Shown in pieces: positions 9,019 to 17,509 of a stretch of 64,000 bases of DNA. The stretch is from an uncultured Lachnospiraceae bacterium (lineage in GTDB: Bacteria; Bacillota; Clostridia; Lachnospirales; Lachnospiraceae). Positions within the stretch are counted from its first letter, which is position 1; the number at the start of each line of letters is the position of its first letter. The stretch lies in assembly GCA_910585555.1 (NCBI GenBank), contig CAJUFU010000006.1:13036-77035 (forward strand), read 5' to 3'. Below the pieces are notes generated by a model, which did no database searches, was not told where the DNA came from, and saw nothing but the letters and a program-made list of their open reading frames with translations. Both the position numbers and the translations under genes were made by a program.

Positions 9019-9064
9019 CGAGTCCGCGAAGCGGAACTCGCAAAGTTAATTTGCGAAGCAAATT
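9019..9064 (-). repeat. Two adjacent GAA-loop hairpins between permease and GH35 genes
   Basis: Hairpin one is TCCGC-GAA-GCGGA with flanking GAG/CTC (9020-9039). Hairpin two is AATTTGC-GAA-GCAAATT (9048-9064), a perfect 7-bp stem. They fill the 102-bp gap between the second permease and GH35 on the leftward transcript. No T tract follows, so they look like mRNA-stabilising or processing hairpins rather than terminators. Confidence 0.55.
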
Positions 9065-9072
9065 TACTTTTG

Positions 9073-9900
9073 TTATTTAGAACTTCCCACAATTCCTTCC
9101 ACAAACTGTTTCTGCATTGTCAGAAATACAATAATAATCGGCAGTGTAGCCAGGACAATCGCCAACATCAGCTGGCCATAATCCACATAATAGGCAGAGG
9201 CAAGAGAAGAGAGCAACAGTGTGAAAGTTTTCTTTTCATTACTTTGTATCACAATGAGCGGCCACAGATAATTGTTCCACTGTTTCATAAAAGCATAAAT
9301 CGCTGCGGCGGCAAAGGTTGATTTCATCGGCAGCATGACCAGATGAAAGAAAATCCGAAATTCCCCAGCGCCATCTACTCTGGCTGCCTCAATCAGCTCC
9401 GTGGGATAAGATTGAAAACTCTGCCGGAAGAAAAAGACAAGAAAGGGCATGGCGATGGTAGGTAAAATGATCGCCGCATGGGAATCCAGCATATTGGCTC
9501 TGGATGCCATTTTAAACAGAGGAATCATCTGTGCCGAAAAGGGAATCATCATGGAGAGCAGAAACATGGCATACACAATATTTTTCCCTTTTGAGCGATA
9601 TTTTTCAAATCCGTAGCCGGCCATGGCACAGATTAAAATAGACAGAAAAGTATACAGTAAGGTGGTCTTAATTGTGTTCCAGCAGACCAGAAATACATTG
9701 GCGGTCTCTTGAAGCTGTGTCCAGTTTTCTTTTAAATTTTTACCAAACCACATAACGCCGCTGGTGATATCAACGCTGGAATTAGTTGCGCCGGACAGCA
9801 TCCAGTAGAAAGGAAATACAGAGATCAGCACTGCAATCAATAAAAATATATGAAGTAGTATATTTTTTAACGTCTTTAACTTTCTTTCTTTTGACATCAT
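9073..9900 (-). CDS. Carbohydrate ABC transporter permease (MalG type, CUT1)
   Basis: This is a 275-residue inner-membrane subunit of a sugar importer, with six predicted membrane helices (first at about residues 13-33, ILLHIFLLIAVLISVFPFYW). The cytoplasmic EAA loop that contacts the ATPase reads EAARVDGAGEFRIFFHLVML, as in MalG-like proteins. The start at 9900 is chosen because GGAAGGG lies 7 nt upstream; longer readings would overlap the preceding permease gene. Its partner permease begins only 4 bp upstream, so the two are translationally coupled. No ATPase gene is in the cluster; a shared MsmX/MsmK-type ATPase encoded elsewhere is expected. Confidence 0.9.
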   Translation of the reverse strand: MMSKERKLKTLKNILLHIFLLIAVLISVFPFYWMLSGATNSSVDITSGVMWFGKNLKENWTQLQETANVFLVCWNTIKTTLLYTFLSILICAMAGYGFEKYRSKGKNIVYAMFLLSMMIPFSAQMIPLFKMASRANMLDSHAAIILPTIAMPFLVFFFRQSFQSYPTELIEAARVDGAGEFRIFFHLVMLPMKSTFAAAAIYAFMKQWNNYLWPLIVIQSNEKKTFTLLLSSLASAYYVDYGQLMLAIVLATLPIIIVFLTMQKQFVEGIVGSSK

Positions 9901-9904
9901 TGCA

Positions 9905-10789
9905 TCACCCTTCCTTTCCTGCAACACTGAATTGTATAATGGCCAGAATGATCATCAGGAAAACAACCATATAGGAGATGGCCGAAGCATATCCGAAGTT
10001 AGGCGCGTAAACAAACGATTGGTTGTAAATATAATGGGATACCGTCAGGGTGGAGTTGGCCGGGCCGCCCTGGGTAATATTCATGGTTTCGTCAAATAAC
10101 TGCAAAGTACCGTTGGTGGACATGATTGCTGTCAGCAGTACGATGGGTTTTAGCTGCGGGATGGTTACCCGGAAAAGGGTTTGGGCCGCGTTTGCCCCGT
10201 CCACCTTTGCTGCCTCAAAGGTTTCTTTGGGGATATTCTGCAGGGCGGATAAGTAGAAGATTACGTTATATCCGGTCCATCTCCAAAGCATGGCAATGAT
10301 GATGACAGCTCTTGCCCATGTCGAATTTTGCAGGAACTGGTAGGGCTGTTCTAAAATTCCTAAGTGCATCAGGAGTTGGTTTACAATACCATCCAGAGAA
10401 AACATCATCTTGAACAGAATCGAATAGGCTACCAGGGATGTGACGCAAGGCAGAAAGATAGAGGTTCTGAACATCCCTTTCCACTTTAAGAAACGGCTGT
10501 TAAGCATTACCGCCAAGAGCAAAGCCAGCATAAGCATCACCGGCACCTGAATGATCATGTATAAAAAAGTATTTTTCAGGGATTGCAGAAAGATTGCATC
10601 TCCAAACATTCTTTTAAAATTTTTCAGTCCTACAAAAATATATTTTCCGCCTTCCAGGCTCTGGAAGGCCAACGCCAGCGATTCTACCGCCGGGTAGATC
10701 GTAAAGATTAAGTAAAGGAGAAATGCTGCCGCTATAAATGCCCAACCGTACCTGTTATAATTGGGTCCTGCTTTCTTCTTCCGTTTCAT
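9905..10789 (-). CDS. Carbohydrate ABC transporter permease (MalF/UgpA type, CUT1)
   Basis: This 294-residue membrane subunit pairs with the MalG-type permease directly downstream. It has an N-terminal helix after a basic cytoplasmic tip (MKRKKKAG), five further helices, and the EAA loop EAAKVDGANAAQTLFRVTIP near residue 195. The segment FDETMNITQGGPANSTLTVS is typical of the periplasmic loop of this family. AGGAG precedes the ATG. The order binding protein, MalF-type, MalG-type, enzyme is normal for CUT1 loci. The substrate is inferred from GH35 and the facing galactonate genes to be a galactose-containing sugar or sugar acid. Confidence 0.9.
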   Translation of the reverse strand: MKRKKKAGPNYNRYGWAFIAAAFLLYLIFTIYPAVESLALAFQSLEGGKYIFVGLKNFKRMFGDAIFLQSLKNTFLYMIIQVPVMLMLALLLAVMLNSRFLKWKGMFRTSIFLPCVTSLVAYSILFKMMFSLDGIVNQLLMHLGILEQPYQFLQNSTWARAVIIIAMLWRWTGYNVIFYLSALQNIPKETFEAAKVDGANAAQTLFRVTIPQLKPIVLLTAIMSTNGTLQLFDETMNITQGGPANSTLTVSHYIYNQSFVYAPNFGYASAISYMVVFLMIILAIIQFSVAGKEG

Positions 10790-10848
10790 TTACCGTTCCT
10801 CCGTTCAAACATGCGGATGCACTACTGCATCCGCATGAAGAATTAAAG

Positions 10849-12234
10849 TTATTTGCCAAGCTGATTGGCAAGCTGTGATTCTGCCTGTTCCAAAGCGCCG
10901 TTAATATCTGTTTTACCCTCAAACAGATTTGCCAGAGCAGTGGTGATTGCATCGTTTGCTTCCGCCACGTATCCGCCGTAATTTACAGGAATAACGTCAG
11001 GGAGCACCTCTGCAAAGAGACCATTCAATTTCTGGCCGCCGAAGAATTCATCTTCCTCTTCATACACACCCGTGTCATAGGCCGGTATATAGGAACCCAT
11101 TGCGCCTTGGTTACGCATGATGGTATCGTAAAAGTCCGTATTACCTTCCCATACACCCTGTAGGAAAGCGATTGCCTCCTCTTTTACGGCGGAATTTTCC
11201 AGTACATACCAGCTGGAACCGCCTACATTGGAGGCGTTGATGGAGGAATCTAAGGTAGAGATTCGAGGAATCCTGGCGGCACGCCACTTTCCTTTCTGAT
11301 CTTCAGCCTGGCGGATGGAAGAGATAAACCATGGCGCGTTGACAACGGATGCTACAGTACCGTTATTTAAGGCTCCGGCACGTCCTTCCGTGCTCTCTGC
11401 TTCATAGAGTATACCTGCTTCTTTCATTTTTACAATGATATCGAAGGAGGCTGCCAGTGCTTCGTTATTCTTGATATTGATATTGCCGTCCTTGTCAAAG
11501 TACCATAAACCGCAGGACTGCATCATCGCTCTTACCAGTGTGGTCTTATTATTGGCAATTTCCACAATCATCTGCACACCGGTCTTTTCGGTAACGTCTT
11601 TTCCTATTTCAATGAACTCGTCCCAAGTCAGATTCTGCATATCCTCTTCGGTATATCCTGCCTGTTCTATCAAATCCAAACGGTAATAAAGTGCTGTTGC
11701 TCCGGTATCGAAGGGCAGTGCATAGGTTTTGCTATCCTGACTTACTGCGTCTACTTTAAAGGAAAGGAACTGAGAATAGTCAAATTTGTCTGTCAGGTCT
11801 GCAAAGGAACCGGGGAAGGTGTTCAGATATTTGCCTGATACATAATCTTCCAGCAGAACAATATCCGGCAGACCGGCTCCGCCGCCGGCGAGGGCAGTCT
11901 GCAGTTTCACATAAACATCCTCTTTGGAAAGACTTACCACGTCCACATTGATATTGGCGTCAGGATTGGTTTCGCCGTAAACGCGCGCCGCTTCTTTCAT
12001 AACTGCCACATTGAAGTTATCATCCCAGGCCCATACGGTAACTGTTTTGGTCTCTCCGCTTTCTGCCTGGGCAGAGGAATCAGCTGTGTCACCATCGGAT
12101 TCTGTTCCTGAAGCCTGTTCCTGGGCAGCTGGCTCATTTGTTGTCTGTGGTGTGCTTTCTGTATTTCCACATCCGCTTAACATGGTGAGAGCCAGTGCCG
12201 CTGTTGTAATTGCCGCTGTTAATTTTCTTTTCAT
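10849..12234 (-). CDS. Extracellular sugar-binding lipoprotein (CUT1)
   Basis: This 461-residue solute-binding protein captures the sugar for the two permeases downstream. The N-terminus is a lipoprotein signal (MKRKLTAAITTAALALTML, lipobox LSGC with Cys22), followed by a Ser/Thr/Glu linker (residues 23-60). The type 1 extracellular binding domain then runs from VTVWAWDDNFN. An AGGAGG site lies upstream. As first gene of the leftward operon it faces the iclR operon across about 270 bp that carry two palindromic operators. The sugar is not determined by the sequence. Confidence 0.92.
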   Translation of the reverse strand: MKRKLTAAITTAALALTMLSGCGNTESTPQTTNEPAAQEQASGTESDGDTADSSAQAESGETKTVTVWAWDDNFNVAVMKEAARVYGETNPDANINVDVVSLSKEDVYVKLQTALAGGGAGLPDIVLLEDYVSGKYLNTFPGSFADLTDKFDYSQFLSFKVDAVSQDSKTYALPFDTGATALYYRLDLIEQAGYTEEDMQNLTWDEFIEIGKDVTEKTGVQMIVEIANNKTTLVRAMMQSCGLWYFDKDGNINIKNNEALAASFDIIVKMKEAGILYEAESTEGRAGALNNGTVASVVNAPWFISSIRQAEDQKGKWRAARIPRISTLDSSINASNVGGSSWYVLENSAVKEEAIAFLQGVWEGNTDFYDTIMRNQGAMGSYIPAYDTGVYEEEDEFFGGQKLNGLFAEVLPDVIPVNYGGYVAEANDAITTALANLFEGKTDINGALEQAESQLANQLGK

Positions 12235-12260
12235 AATTTGATGCCTCCTTCTTTTTCTTT

Positions 12261-12278
12261 AGTTCGTATATACGAACT
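12261..12278. promoter_or_regulatory. 18-bp palindromic operator upstream of the importer operon
   Basis: The sequence AGTTCGTATATACGAACT is a perfect palindrome. It sits downstream of the predicted leftward promoter, between it and the binding-protein gene, where a bound protein would block transcription. A near-identical palindrome controls the facing operon (12458-12475), so both are probably sites of the adjacent IclR-type regulator. Confidence 0.75.
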
Positions 12279-12305
12279 CATTTTCTATATACGTTTTATG
12301 AACAT

Positions 12306-12334
12306 ATCCTATCATACGAAGTAGTATTTGTAAA
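12306..12334 (-). promoter_or_regulatory. Predicted promoter of the leftward importer/GH35 operon
   Basis: On the minus strand TTTACA (12334-12329) and TAGGAT (12311-12306) are spaced 17 bp apart. The start would be near 12299, placing the palindrome at 12261-12278 in the early transcribed region. Confidence 0.5.
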
Positions 12335-12422
12335 GATATTTCTTAAAAATTACATATTTTCACATTTTTAGATAGCTTGTAATGTGCAAAAGTAACAATA
12401 TACAAAAAATATATCATAATGT

Positions 12423-12451
12423 TTGACACTTGTCTTTTTGGATGCTATAAT
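12423..12451 (+). promoter_or_regulatory. Consensus promoter of the iclR-kdgK-kdgA-dgoD operon
   Basis: A perfect TTGACA (12423-12428), 17-bp spacer and perfect TATAAT (12446-12451). The predicted start (about 12458) coincides with the palindromic operator. A full-consensus promoter needs tight repression, which fits the operator placement. Confidence 0.88.
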
Positions 12452-12457
12452 TCATTT

Positions 12458-12475
12458 AGTTCTTATATAAGAACT
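12458..12475. promoter_or_regulatory. 18-bp palindromic operator at the start of the iclR operon
   Basis: The sequence AGTTCTTATATAAGAACT is a perfect palindrome. It differs from the one at 12261 only by a symmetric G/C to T/A change in each arm. It lies at the predicted transcription start, so binding would directly obstruct initiation; autoregulation by the IclR protein is likely. Confidence 0.78.
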
Positions 12476-12503
12476 TCATATTCATATACGTTAGGAGGAA
12501 GCC

Positions 12504-13286
12504 ATGGAACAAGACAAAAATATACACCGTTCTACAAGCAGAGTGTTGGATATTCTGGAACTGGTAGCGGCCAATCCATCTGCTTATACCCTCACTGATA
12601 TTTGCAGTATTACCAATTCTCCCAAAAGCAGTCTGTATCCGATTCTTTATACCTTAACGGCCAGACATTTCCTCACCATTGACAGCAATGCGCATTATAG
12701 AATCGATTATTCGGCCTATCAGGTAGGGAATGCCTATCTGACACAGTTAAATTTCCTGGATGAAGTGGAGAAGATTCTTACCAATATGACCAATATCTGT
12801 CTGGAAACTTCTCATTTTGCCACGCTTGTTGACGGTGATGTCCTGTATTTAAAGAAAATAGATTCGCCGGAGTTTATTCGTATGACATCCAGAGTCGGAA
12901 ATAGGATTCCGGCATATGGCACTTCCCTGGGGAAAGCCCTTTTGATGGATTGTGAAATGAATGATCTGAAAAAACTGTATCCCAACGGATTAAAGGCACT
13001 GACCCCAAATACCATTACAGACTTCGATGTCCTGTTGGAACAGATTCATACAGCACGGATTCAAGGGTTTACGTATGAAATTGAAGAGTCCACCCAGTAT
13101 ATCCGGTGCTATGCTGTGCCAATACGAAAGAATGGGCGTGTCACAGCGGCAATCAGCATCGCCATCCCTATTTTCCGCTTTTCTGAGGAGAAGGCGTCTT
13201 TGGTACGGACGCTATTGTTTGATGCCAAAAATAAAATAGAAAGCATTCTCAGTAATGTAGATACGGATATTTATGGTCTTCTTTAA
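12504..13286 (+). CDS. IclR family transcriptional regulator of the galactonate island
   Basis: The 260-residue protein has an N-terminal winged helix-turn-helix (residues about 9-70: STSRVLDILELVAANPS, then LTDICSITNSPKSSLYPIL). The IclR effector domain follows (RMTSRVGNRIPAYGTSLGKALL near residue 130, then EESTQYIRCYAVPI). KdgR, the 2-keto-3-deoxygluconate repressor of enterobacteria, is in this family, and its natural ligand would fit the downstream genes. An AGGAGG site precedes the start. It is first in a rightward operon and likely binds the two 18-bp palindromes flanking the intergenic region. The ligand is inferred. Confidence 0.9.
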   Translation: MEQDKNIHRSTSRVLDILELVAANPSAYTLTDICSITNSPKSSLYPILYTLTARHFLTIDSNAHYRIDYSAYQVGNAYLTQLNFLDEVEKILTNMTNICLETSHFATLVDGDVLYLKKIDSPEFIRMTSRVGNRIPAYGTSLGKALLMDCEMNDLKKLYPNGLKALTPNTITDFDVLLEQIHTARIQGFTYEIEESTQYIRCYAVPIRKNGRVTAAISIAIPIFRFSEEKASLVRTLLFDAKNKIESILSNVDTDIYGLL

Positions 13287-13310
13287 AAAAATCGGAAGGA
13301 GGTGATTTGT

Positions 13311-14261
13311 TTGGCTGAGATTATCACCCTGGGGGAAACGATGGTTTCTTTCACCCCACAGGAACATACCGGCCTGGCTTATGGCCCGGCGCTTAACATG
13401 AGAATCGCCGGTGCAGAGAGCAACACGGCTATTGGTCTGTGCCGTATGGGACATTCCGTGGCCTTTATTTCGCGTGTCGGGACAGATAGTCTTGGACAGT
13501 TTGTACTCCGCTCGATTCGCGCGGAGGGGGTTGATACCACTCTGATTGGCCAGGATGCGGAACATCCTACCGGTATTATGTTCAAGGAGCCAAAGCTTCA
13601 TGCGGAAACGACTGTTTATTATTATCGTACAAATTCTGCTGCTTCTCATATGTCCTGTGAGGATATTCCGGAACAGGAAATTGAAAAGGCGGAAATTCTT
13701 CATTTTACAGGGATAACTCCCATTCTTAGTCCGTCTTGCAGGCGGATGGTCTTCCATGCCATGGAGATTGCCGCAGCGCATGGATGTGCGGTCAGTTTCG
13801 ATCCCAATATCCGGCTGAAACTGTGGAAAGATCAAGATTATACCCCTTTAATGCTGGAATGTATTTCGCGTGCATCCTATCTTCTGGCGGGGCTGGATGA
13901 ATGTAAGATTTTATATCATACAGATGATATTGAACATATTGCAAAGCAGGCTTTTGTGTCTGACAGGCTGCAGTGTCTTGCCTTAAAGGACGGAAGCCGT
14001 GGCGCCTGGATTTGTGACAGGCAGGGTATTTGTCAGATTCCTCCCGCGGAATGTGCCTGTGTTGACCCTGTAGGTGCCGGAGACGCCTTTAATGCCGGGT
14101 TTCTTTCCGGCATATTGGAAGGAAAATCTTTTGTGGACAGCGGTGTGCTGGGTGCTTTTTGCGGCGCGCGCGCTACGGAGACTTATGGAGATACGGAAGG
14201 ATTACTGACAAAGGCAGAATTGGAATATGCCTTGCAGCATATTAATCCGGTCTGCCGCTAA
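13311..14261 (+). CDS. kdgK: PfkB-type 2-keto-3-deoxy-sugar-acid kinase
   Basis: This 316-residue ribokinase-fold enzyme should phosphorylate 2-keto-3-deoxygluconate and/or its galactonate epimer at C6. It shows the PfkB start (IITLGETMVSFTP), the sugar-binding Gly-rich region (AGAESNTAIGLCRMG), DPNIRLKLW (a KDG-kinase-like sequence) and the C-terminal anion-hole motif DPVGAGDAFNAGF with the catalytic Asp. I chose TTG at 13311 because AGGAGG lies 8 nt upstream. Neighbouring DgoD makes 2-keto-3-deoxygalactonate, so galactonate-type substrate use is inferred. It is unrelated in fold to the E. coli DgoK family. Confidence 0.85.
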   Translation: MAEIITLGETMVSFTPQEHTGLAYGPALNMRIAGAESNTAIGLCRMGHSVAFISRVGTDSLGQFVLRSIRAEGVDTTLIGQDAEHPTGIMFKEPKLHAETTVYYYRTNSAASHMSCEDIPEQEIEKAEILHFTGITPILSPSCRRMVFHAMEIAAAHGCAVSFDPNIRLKLWKDQDYTPLMLECISRASYLLAGLDECKILYHTDDIEHIAKQAFVSDRLQCLALKDGSRGAWICDRQGICQIPPAECACVDPVGAGDAFNAGFLSGILEGKSFVDSGVLGAFCGARATETYGDTEGLLTKAELEYALQHINPVCR

Positions 14262-14301
14262 AAGAGTATAAGCAGTTAAGCAATTGAAAGGAATCATTAC
14301 A

Positions 14302-14934
14302 ATGGACAAACTTATCAAAGAACAACCTGTTATAGCTATTTTACGAGATGTCCCCAATGACGATCTTCTGGATTATATGAACAGTTTATATGCAGGCGGT
14401 CTGCGCGCTTATGAAATTTCTTTCAGTAATAAAAGTGCGCCCGCACAAGTGCAAAGAGCCAGAGATCATATGCCTGCTGATGCTTATATTGGAGCAGGCA
14501 CTATAGTGACTGCGGACGATGCACGCACGGCAGTGGAATCCGGAGCAGATTTTATGTTGTCGCCTTCCACCAATCCGGCAGTTCTTTCCTATTGTGCAAA
14601 GCATGGATTGCGTTTCCTGCCCGGTGTTTTCAGTCCAACGGATGTCAGTGTCTGTCTGGAATATGGGTTTCACACGTTGAAGCTTTTTCCGGCATCCAGC
14701 CATCAGCCGGGGTTCATAAAGGCGCTGCATGGGCCCTTTCCTCAGACAGAGTATGTGGTGGTAGGCGGCGTTTCCCCTGTCAATACGGCAGACTATTTAA
14801 AGTCCGGTTATGTGGGGGTCGGCATTGGCACCTCCCTGGTTGATGGCGAGACTTTCCGGCAAAAGAAATGGGATGAGATTACCCGGAGCATACAAAGATT
14901 TCTGAACGATTTACGAAAGGAGAACCTGCTATGA
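14302..14934 (+). CDS. KDPG/KDPGal aldolase
   Basis: The 210-residue class I aldolase splits 2-keto-3-deoxy-6-phosphogluconate (or galactonate) into pyruvate and glyceraldehyde 3-phosphate. Visible motifs are the N-terminal VIAILRDV, AYEISFSNKSA with the family Glu, GAGTIVTADDA, LSPSTNPAVL, and the Schiff-base lysine region HTLKLFPASS near residue 133. GVGIGTSLV forms the C-terminal phosphate loop. The ATG at 14302 follows AAAGGA; a TTG 18 nt earlier is less likely. Its stop overlaps the start of dgoD by 4 bp (ATGA), so the two are translationally coupled. E. coli KdgA and DgoA cannot be told apart by eye; context favours DgoA-like use. Confidence 0.88.
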   Translation: MDKLIKEQPVIAILRDVPNDDLLDYMNSLYAGGLRAYEISFSNKSAPAQVQRARDHMPADAYIGAGTIVTADDARTAVESGADFMLSPSTNPAVLSYCAKHGLRFLPGVFSPTDVSVCLEYGFHTLKLFPASSHQPGFIKALHGPFPQTEYVVVGGVSPVNTADYLKSGYVGVGIGTSLVDGETFRQKKWDEITRSIQRFLNDLRKENLL

Positions 14935-16079
14935 AAATTACTGCAATCAACACGTATCTAGTCCGTCCGCGCTGGTGTTTTGTGGAAATAGAGACAGATG
15001 AAGGCATCACCGGCTGGGGTGAGGCTGTAATCGAAGGCAAGGCTTCTACGGTAAAGGCTTGTGTGGAGGAAATGACCGAATATCTGGTGGGGAAAAATCC
15101 CGGCCATATAGAAGATTTATGGAACCTCTTGTATCGTGCCGCGTTCTATCGGGGCGGTCCTATTTTGATGAGTGCCATTTCCGGCATAGACCAGGCCCTT
15201 TGGGATATTAAGGGGAAATATTATCATGCGCCGGTTTATGATTTGATGGGCGGAAAATGCCGCGACAGGATGAAGGTCTATTCCTGGATTGGAGGAGACC
15301 GTCCGGATGATGTGGCAAATGCCGCAAAGGAAAGAAAAAATGCCGGATTTCAAGCTGTTAAAATGAATGCCACAGAAGAATTGCAATATATTGATACTTA
15401 CGATAAAATCGATGCCGTTCTGGAAAGAGTTGCTTCTATCCGGGAAGCTGTGGGCAAATATTTTGGCATTGCCATAGATTTTCACGGCAGGGTGCATCGT
15501 CCCATGGCCAAAATACTGGCAAAGAAGCTGGAGGAATTCGATCCCATGTTTATTGAGGAACCGGTTCTGTGCGAAAATATGGAGGCTTTCCGGGAGATCG
15601 CTTCTTGCTGTAATATTCCCATTGCCACCGGTGAGCGGCTTTTCTCCAAATGGGATTTTAAACGTTTATTTACAGCTGGCGGGGTGGATATCATCCAGCC
15701 GGATCTCTCTCACGCCGGCGGCATAACGGAAGTCAAAAAGATTGCTTCTATGGCGGAGGCTCATGATATCGCGCTGGCGCCTCACTGTCCCTTGGGGCCG
15801 ATTGCTCTCTGCGCCTGCCTGCAGGTGGATGCCACCTGCCATAATGCGGCGATTCAGGAACAGAGCATGGGGATTCATTATAATGTGGGTAAGAGCGTTT
15901 TGGATTATGTAAAGAATCCGGAAGATTTTGCCTTTGAAGATGGTTATATCCGGCTTCCGAGCCGTCCTGGTCTCGGATTTGAGATTAACAAAGAACTGGT
16001 TCTTGAAGAAAACAAGACGCCTCATCACTGGAAAAATCCGGTATGGAGGCACGTAGACAATTCCATTGCCGAGTGGTAA
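14931..16079 (+). CDS. dgoD: D-galactonate dehydratase
   Basis: This enolase-superfamily enzyme removes water from D-galactonate to give 2-keto-3-deoxygalactonate. At 382 residues it matches the DgoD family over its full length. Clear signatures are MKITAINTYLVRPRW, YRGGPILMSAISGIDQALWD, the metal ligands in DFHGR, FIEEPV and GERLFS, QPDLSHAGGITE, the catalytic-His region APHCPLGPIALCACL, QEQSMGIHYN and a terminus reading NPVWRHVDNSIAEW. With the kinase and aldolase it completes the lower DeLey-Doudoroff route from galactonate to pyruvate and triose phosphate. It ends the operon and is followed by a strong terminator. Confidence 0.95.
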   Translation: MKITAINTYLVRPRWCFVEIETDEGITGWGEAVIEGKASTVKACVEEMTEYLVGKNPGHIEDLWNLLYRAAFYRGGPILMSAISGIDQALWDIKGKYYHAPVYDLMGGKCRDRMKVYSWIGGDRPDDVANAAKERKNAGFQAVKMNATEELQYIDTYDKIDAVLERVASIREAVGKYFGIAIDFHGRVHRPMAKILAKKLEEFDPMFIEEPVLCENMEAFREIASCCNIPIATGERLFSKWDFKRLFTAGGVDIIQPDLSHAGGITEVKKIASMAEAHDIALAPHCPLGPIALCACLQVDATCHNAAIQEQSMGIHYNVGKSVLDYVKNPEDFAFEDGYIRLPSRPGLGFEINKELVLEENKTPHHWKNPVWRHVDNSIAEW

Positions 16080-16102
16080 CAGGTACTTACAAAACAAATG
16101 TA

Positions 16103-16161
16103 AAACATTCCCACAGGGAGTAAGAAGTATTTCTTACGCTTTGTGGGAATGTTTGCTTTTT
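16103..16161 (+). terminator. Terminator after dgoD
   Basis: A 13-bp perfect outer stem AAACATTCCCACA / TGTGGGAATGTTT (16103-16115 and 16142-16154) encloses a second small stem (GTAAG/CTTAC), followed by GCTTTTT. Confidence 0.9.
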
Positions 16162-16210
16162 GCGGGGAAATCTGCTAACATTACAATTTTCTTAATTTTA
16201 AAAATGTGAG

Positions 16211-16239
16211 TGTACAGTAATTCTATTTTCGGGTATAAT
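16211..16239 (+). promoter_or_regulatory. Promoter of the DUF3048-xpaC-telA genes
   Basis: TGTACA (16211-16216), 17-bp spacer and perfect TATAAT (16234-16239), about 50 bp before the DUF3048 gene. Confidence 0.6.
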
Positions 16240-16294
16240 AAAAACGTTTAGAATCTTTAAGACAAACGAAAAGAAACGTGGAAAAGAGGTTAAT

Positions 16295-17509
16295 ATGTTT
16301 CGAAAAAGAACAACAATGAAAAAATTAACAATGACAGCGGCAGCTATGTTAGGGCTTTCCCTATGTTTTACGGGCTGCGGCGGTAAGGACGAACCGATAC
16401 CGGAACCGGAACTGCAGGAAGTACTTCCGGAGGAAAATGCGGAAAGTGATGGTGCACAGGAACCGGAAGGCGAAGGGGAGCAGGCAGTGGGCGATGAGAC
16501 TGTCATTGGCGAACGGGAAATAGTCAACGGCGAGATGCAAAGTTATCTGACTGGCGAGTGGACAGATGAAAAGGCGGCCACAAGGCGTCCCATTGCCGTC
16601 ATGATTCCAAACAACCGTCCGGCTATGCCGCAGTATGGTCTTTCAAGGGCAGGCATTATTTATGAAGCGCCCGTGGAAGGACGTATTACTCGTCTGATGG
16701 CGGTGGTTGAGAATTTTGATGATTTGGAGAGAATCGGACCTGTCAGAAGCAGTCGTGATTATTATGTATATATGGCTATGGGATACGAGGCGATTTATTG
16801 TAACTGGGGATTGGCCGTGCCTTATGTGGAGGAGCTGATTAACCGGCCGGAATACTATAATGTCAGTGCGGCAGTGGAAGGTATCCACAATCCGGCGGAC
16901 GAGGCCTTTGCCAGGGTGAATAGAGGAGATGGGTATTCTCTGGAATTTACGGGCTATCTGATGATAGACGGTCTGTTTGATGCGGTGGAACGTCTGGAAT
17001 ATGACTGGAATTATGATGACAAATATGTGCCGCCGTTTTTGTTTGCGGCAGATGGTGTGCGGGCTGAGTATGCGGATAATGAGTCGGCGACCATGATTTA
17101 CCCGGGCGGCAAGGAGGGTTCCAACGCCAGCGGCTATGGTCAGTATCATCAGTATTTTGAATATCATGATGACGATCACTTGTATTATCGTTACCAGGAC
17201 GGTAAGAAGCAGATTGACGAACTCGACGGCAATCAGCTTACTTTCAGCAATGTGGTCCTTATGTACTGTCATGGCGAGGTCAGGGATGATCATGACTATC
17301 TGGCTTTTGATGTGCATGGGGAAGGCAAGGCGCTTGTGTTTACCAATGGTAAGGTAATCGAAGGTAAGTGGGAACGCCATGGAGGTGACTTTACGCCGCC
17401 GAAGTTCTATGACGCATCCGGTGAAGAGATTGTCTTTAATCAGGGTAAGACCTGGATTTGTAACATCTGGGATGAGTATGGAGAGTTCGTGGAATATGGA
17501 CAAGAATGA
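16295..17509 (+). CDS. DUF3048 domain lipoprotein (YerB-like)
   Basis: The 404-residue protein begins with a lipoprotein signal (hydrophobic AAAMLGLSLCF and lipobox FTGC) and an acidic linker (residues 35-85, EPEPELQEVLPEEN and similar). The DUF3048 region follows: RRPIAVMIPNNRPAMPQYGL, YEAPVEGRITRLMAV, ERIGPVRSSRDYYV. YerB of Bacillus is the named relative; no biochemical role is established, although binding of an extracellular wall or metabolite ligand is often suggested. An AGAGG site precedes the ATG; a second ATG 21 nt on is possible. It overlaps xpaC by 14 bp. Confidence 0.85.
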   Translation: MFRKRTTMKKLTMTAAAMLGLSLCFTGCGGKDEPIPEPELQEVLPEENAESDGAQEPEGEGEQAVGDETVIGEREIVNGEMQSYLTGEWTDEKAATRRPIAVMIPNNRPAMPQYGLSRAGIIYEAPVEGRITRLMAVVENFDDLERIGPVRSSRDYYVYMAMGYEAIYCNWGLAVPYVEELINRPEYYNVSAAVEGIHNPADEAFARVNRGDGYSLEFTGYLMIDGLFDAVERLEYDWNYDDKYVPPFLFAADGVRAEYADNESATMIYPGGKEGSNASGYGQYHQYFEYHDDDHLYYRYQDGKKQIDELDGNQLTFSNVVLMYCHGEVRDDHDYLAFDVHGEGKALVFTNGKVIEGKWERHGGDFTPPKFYDASGEEIVFNQGKTWICNIWDEYGEFVEYGQE

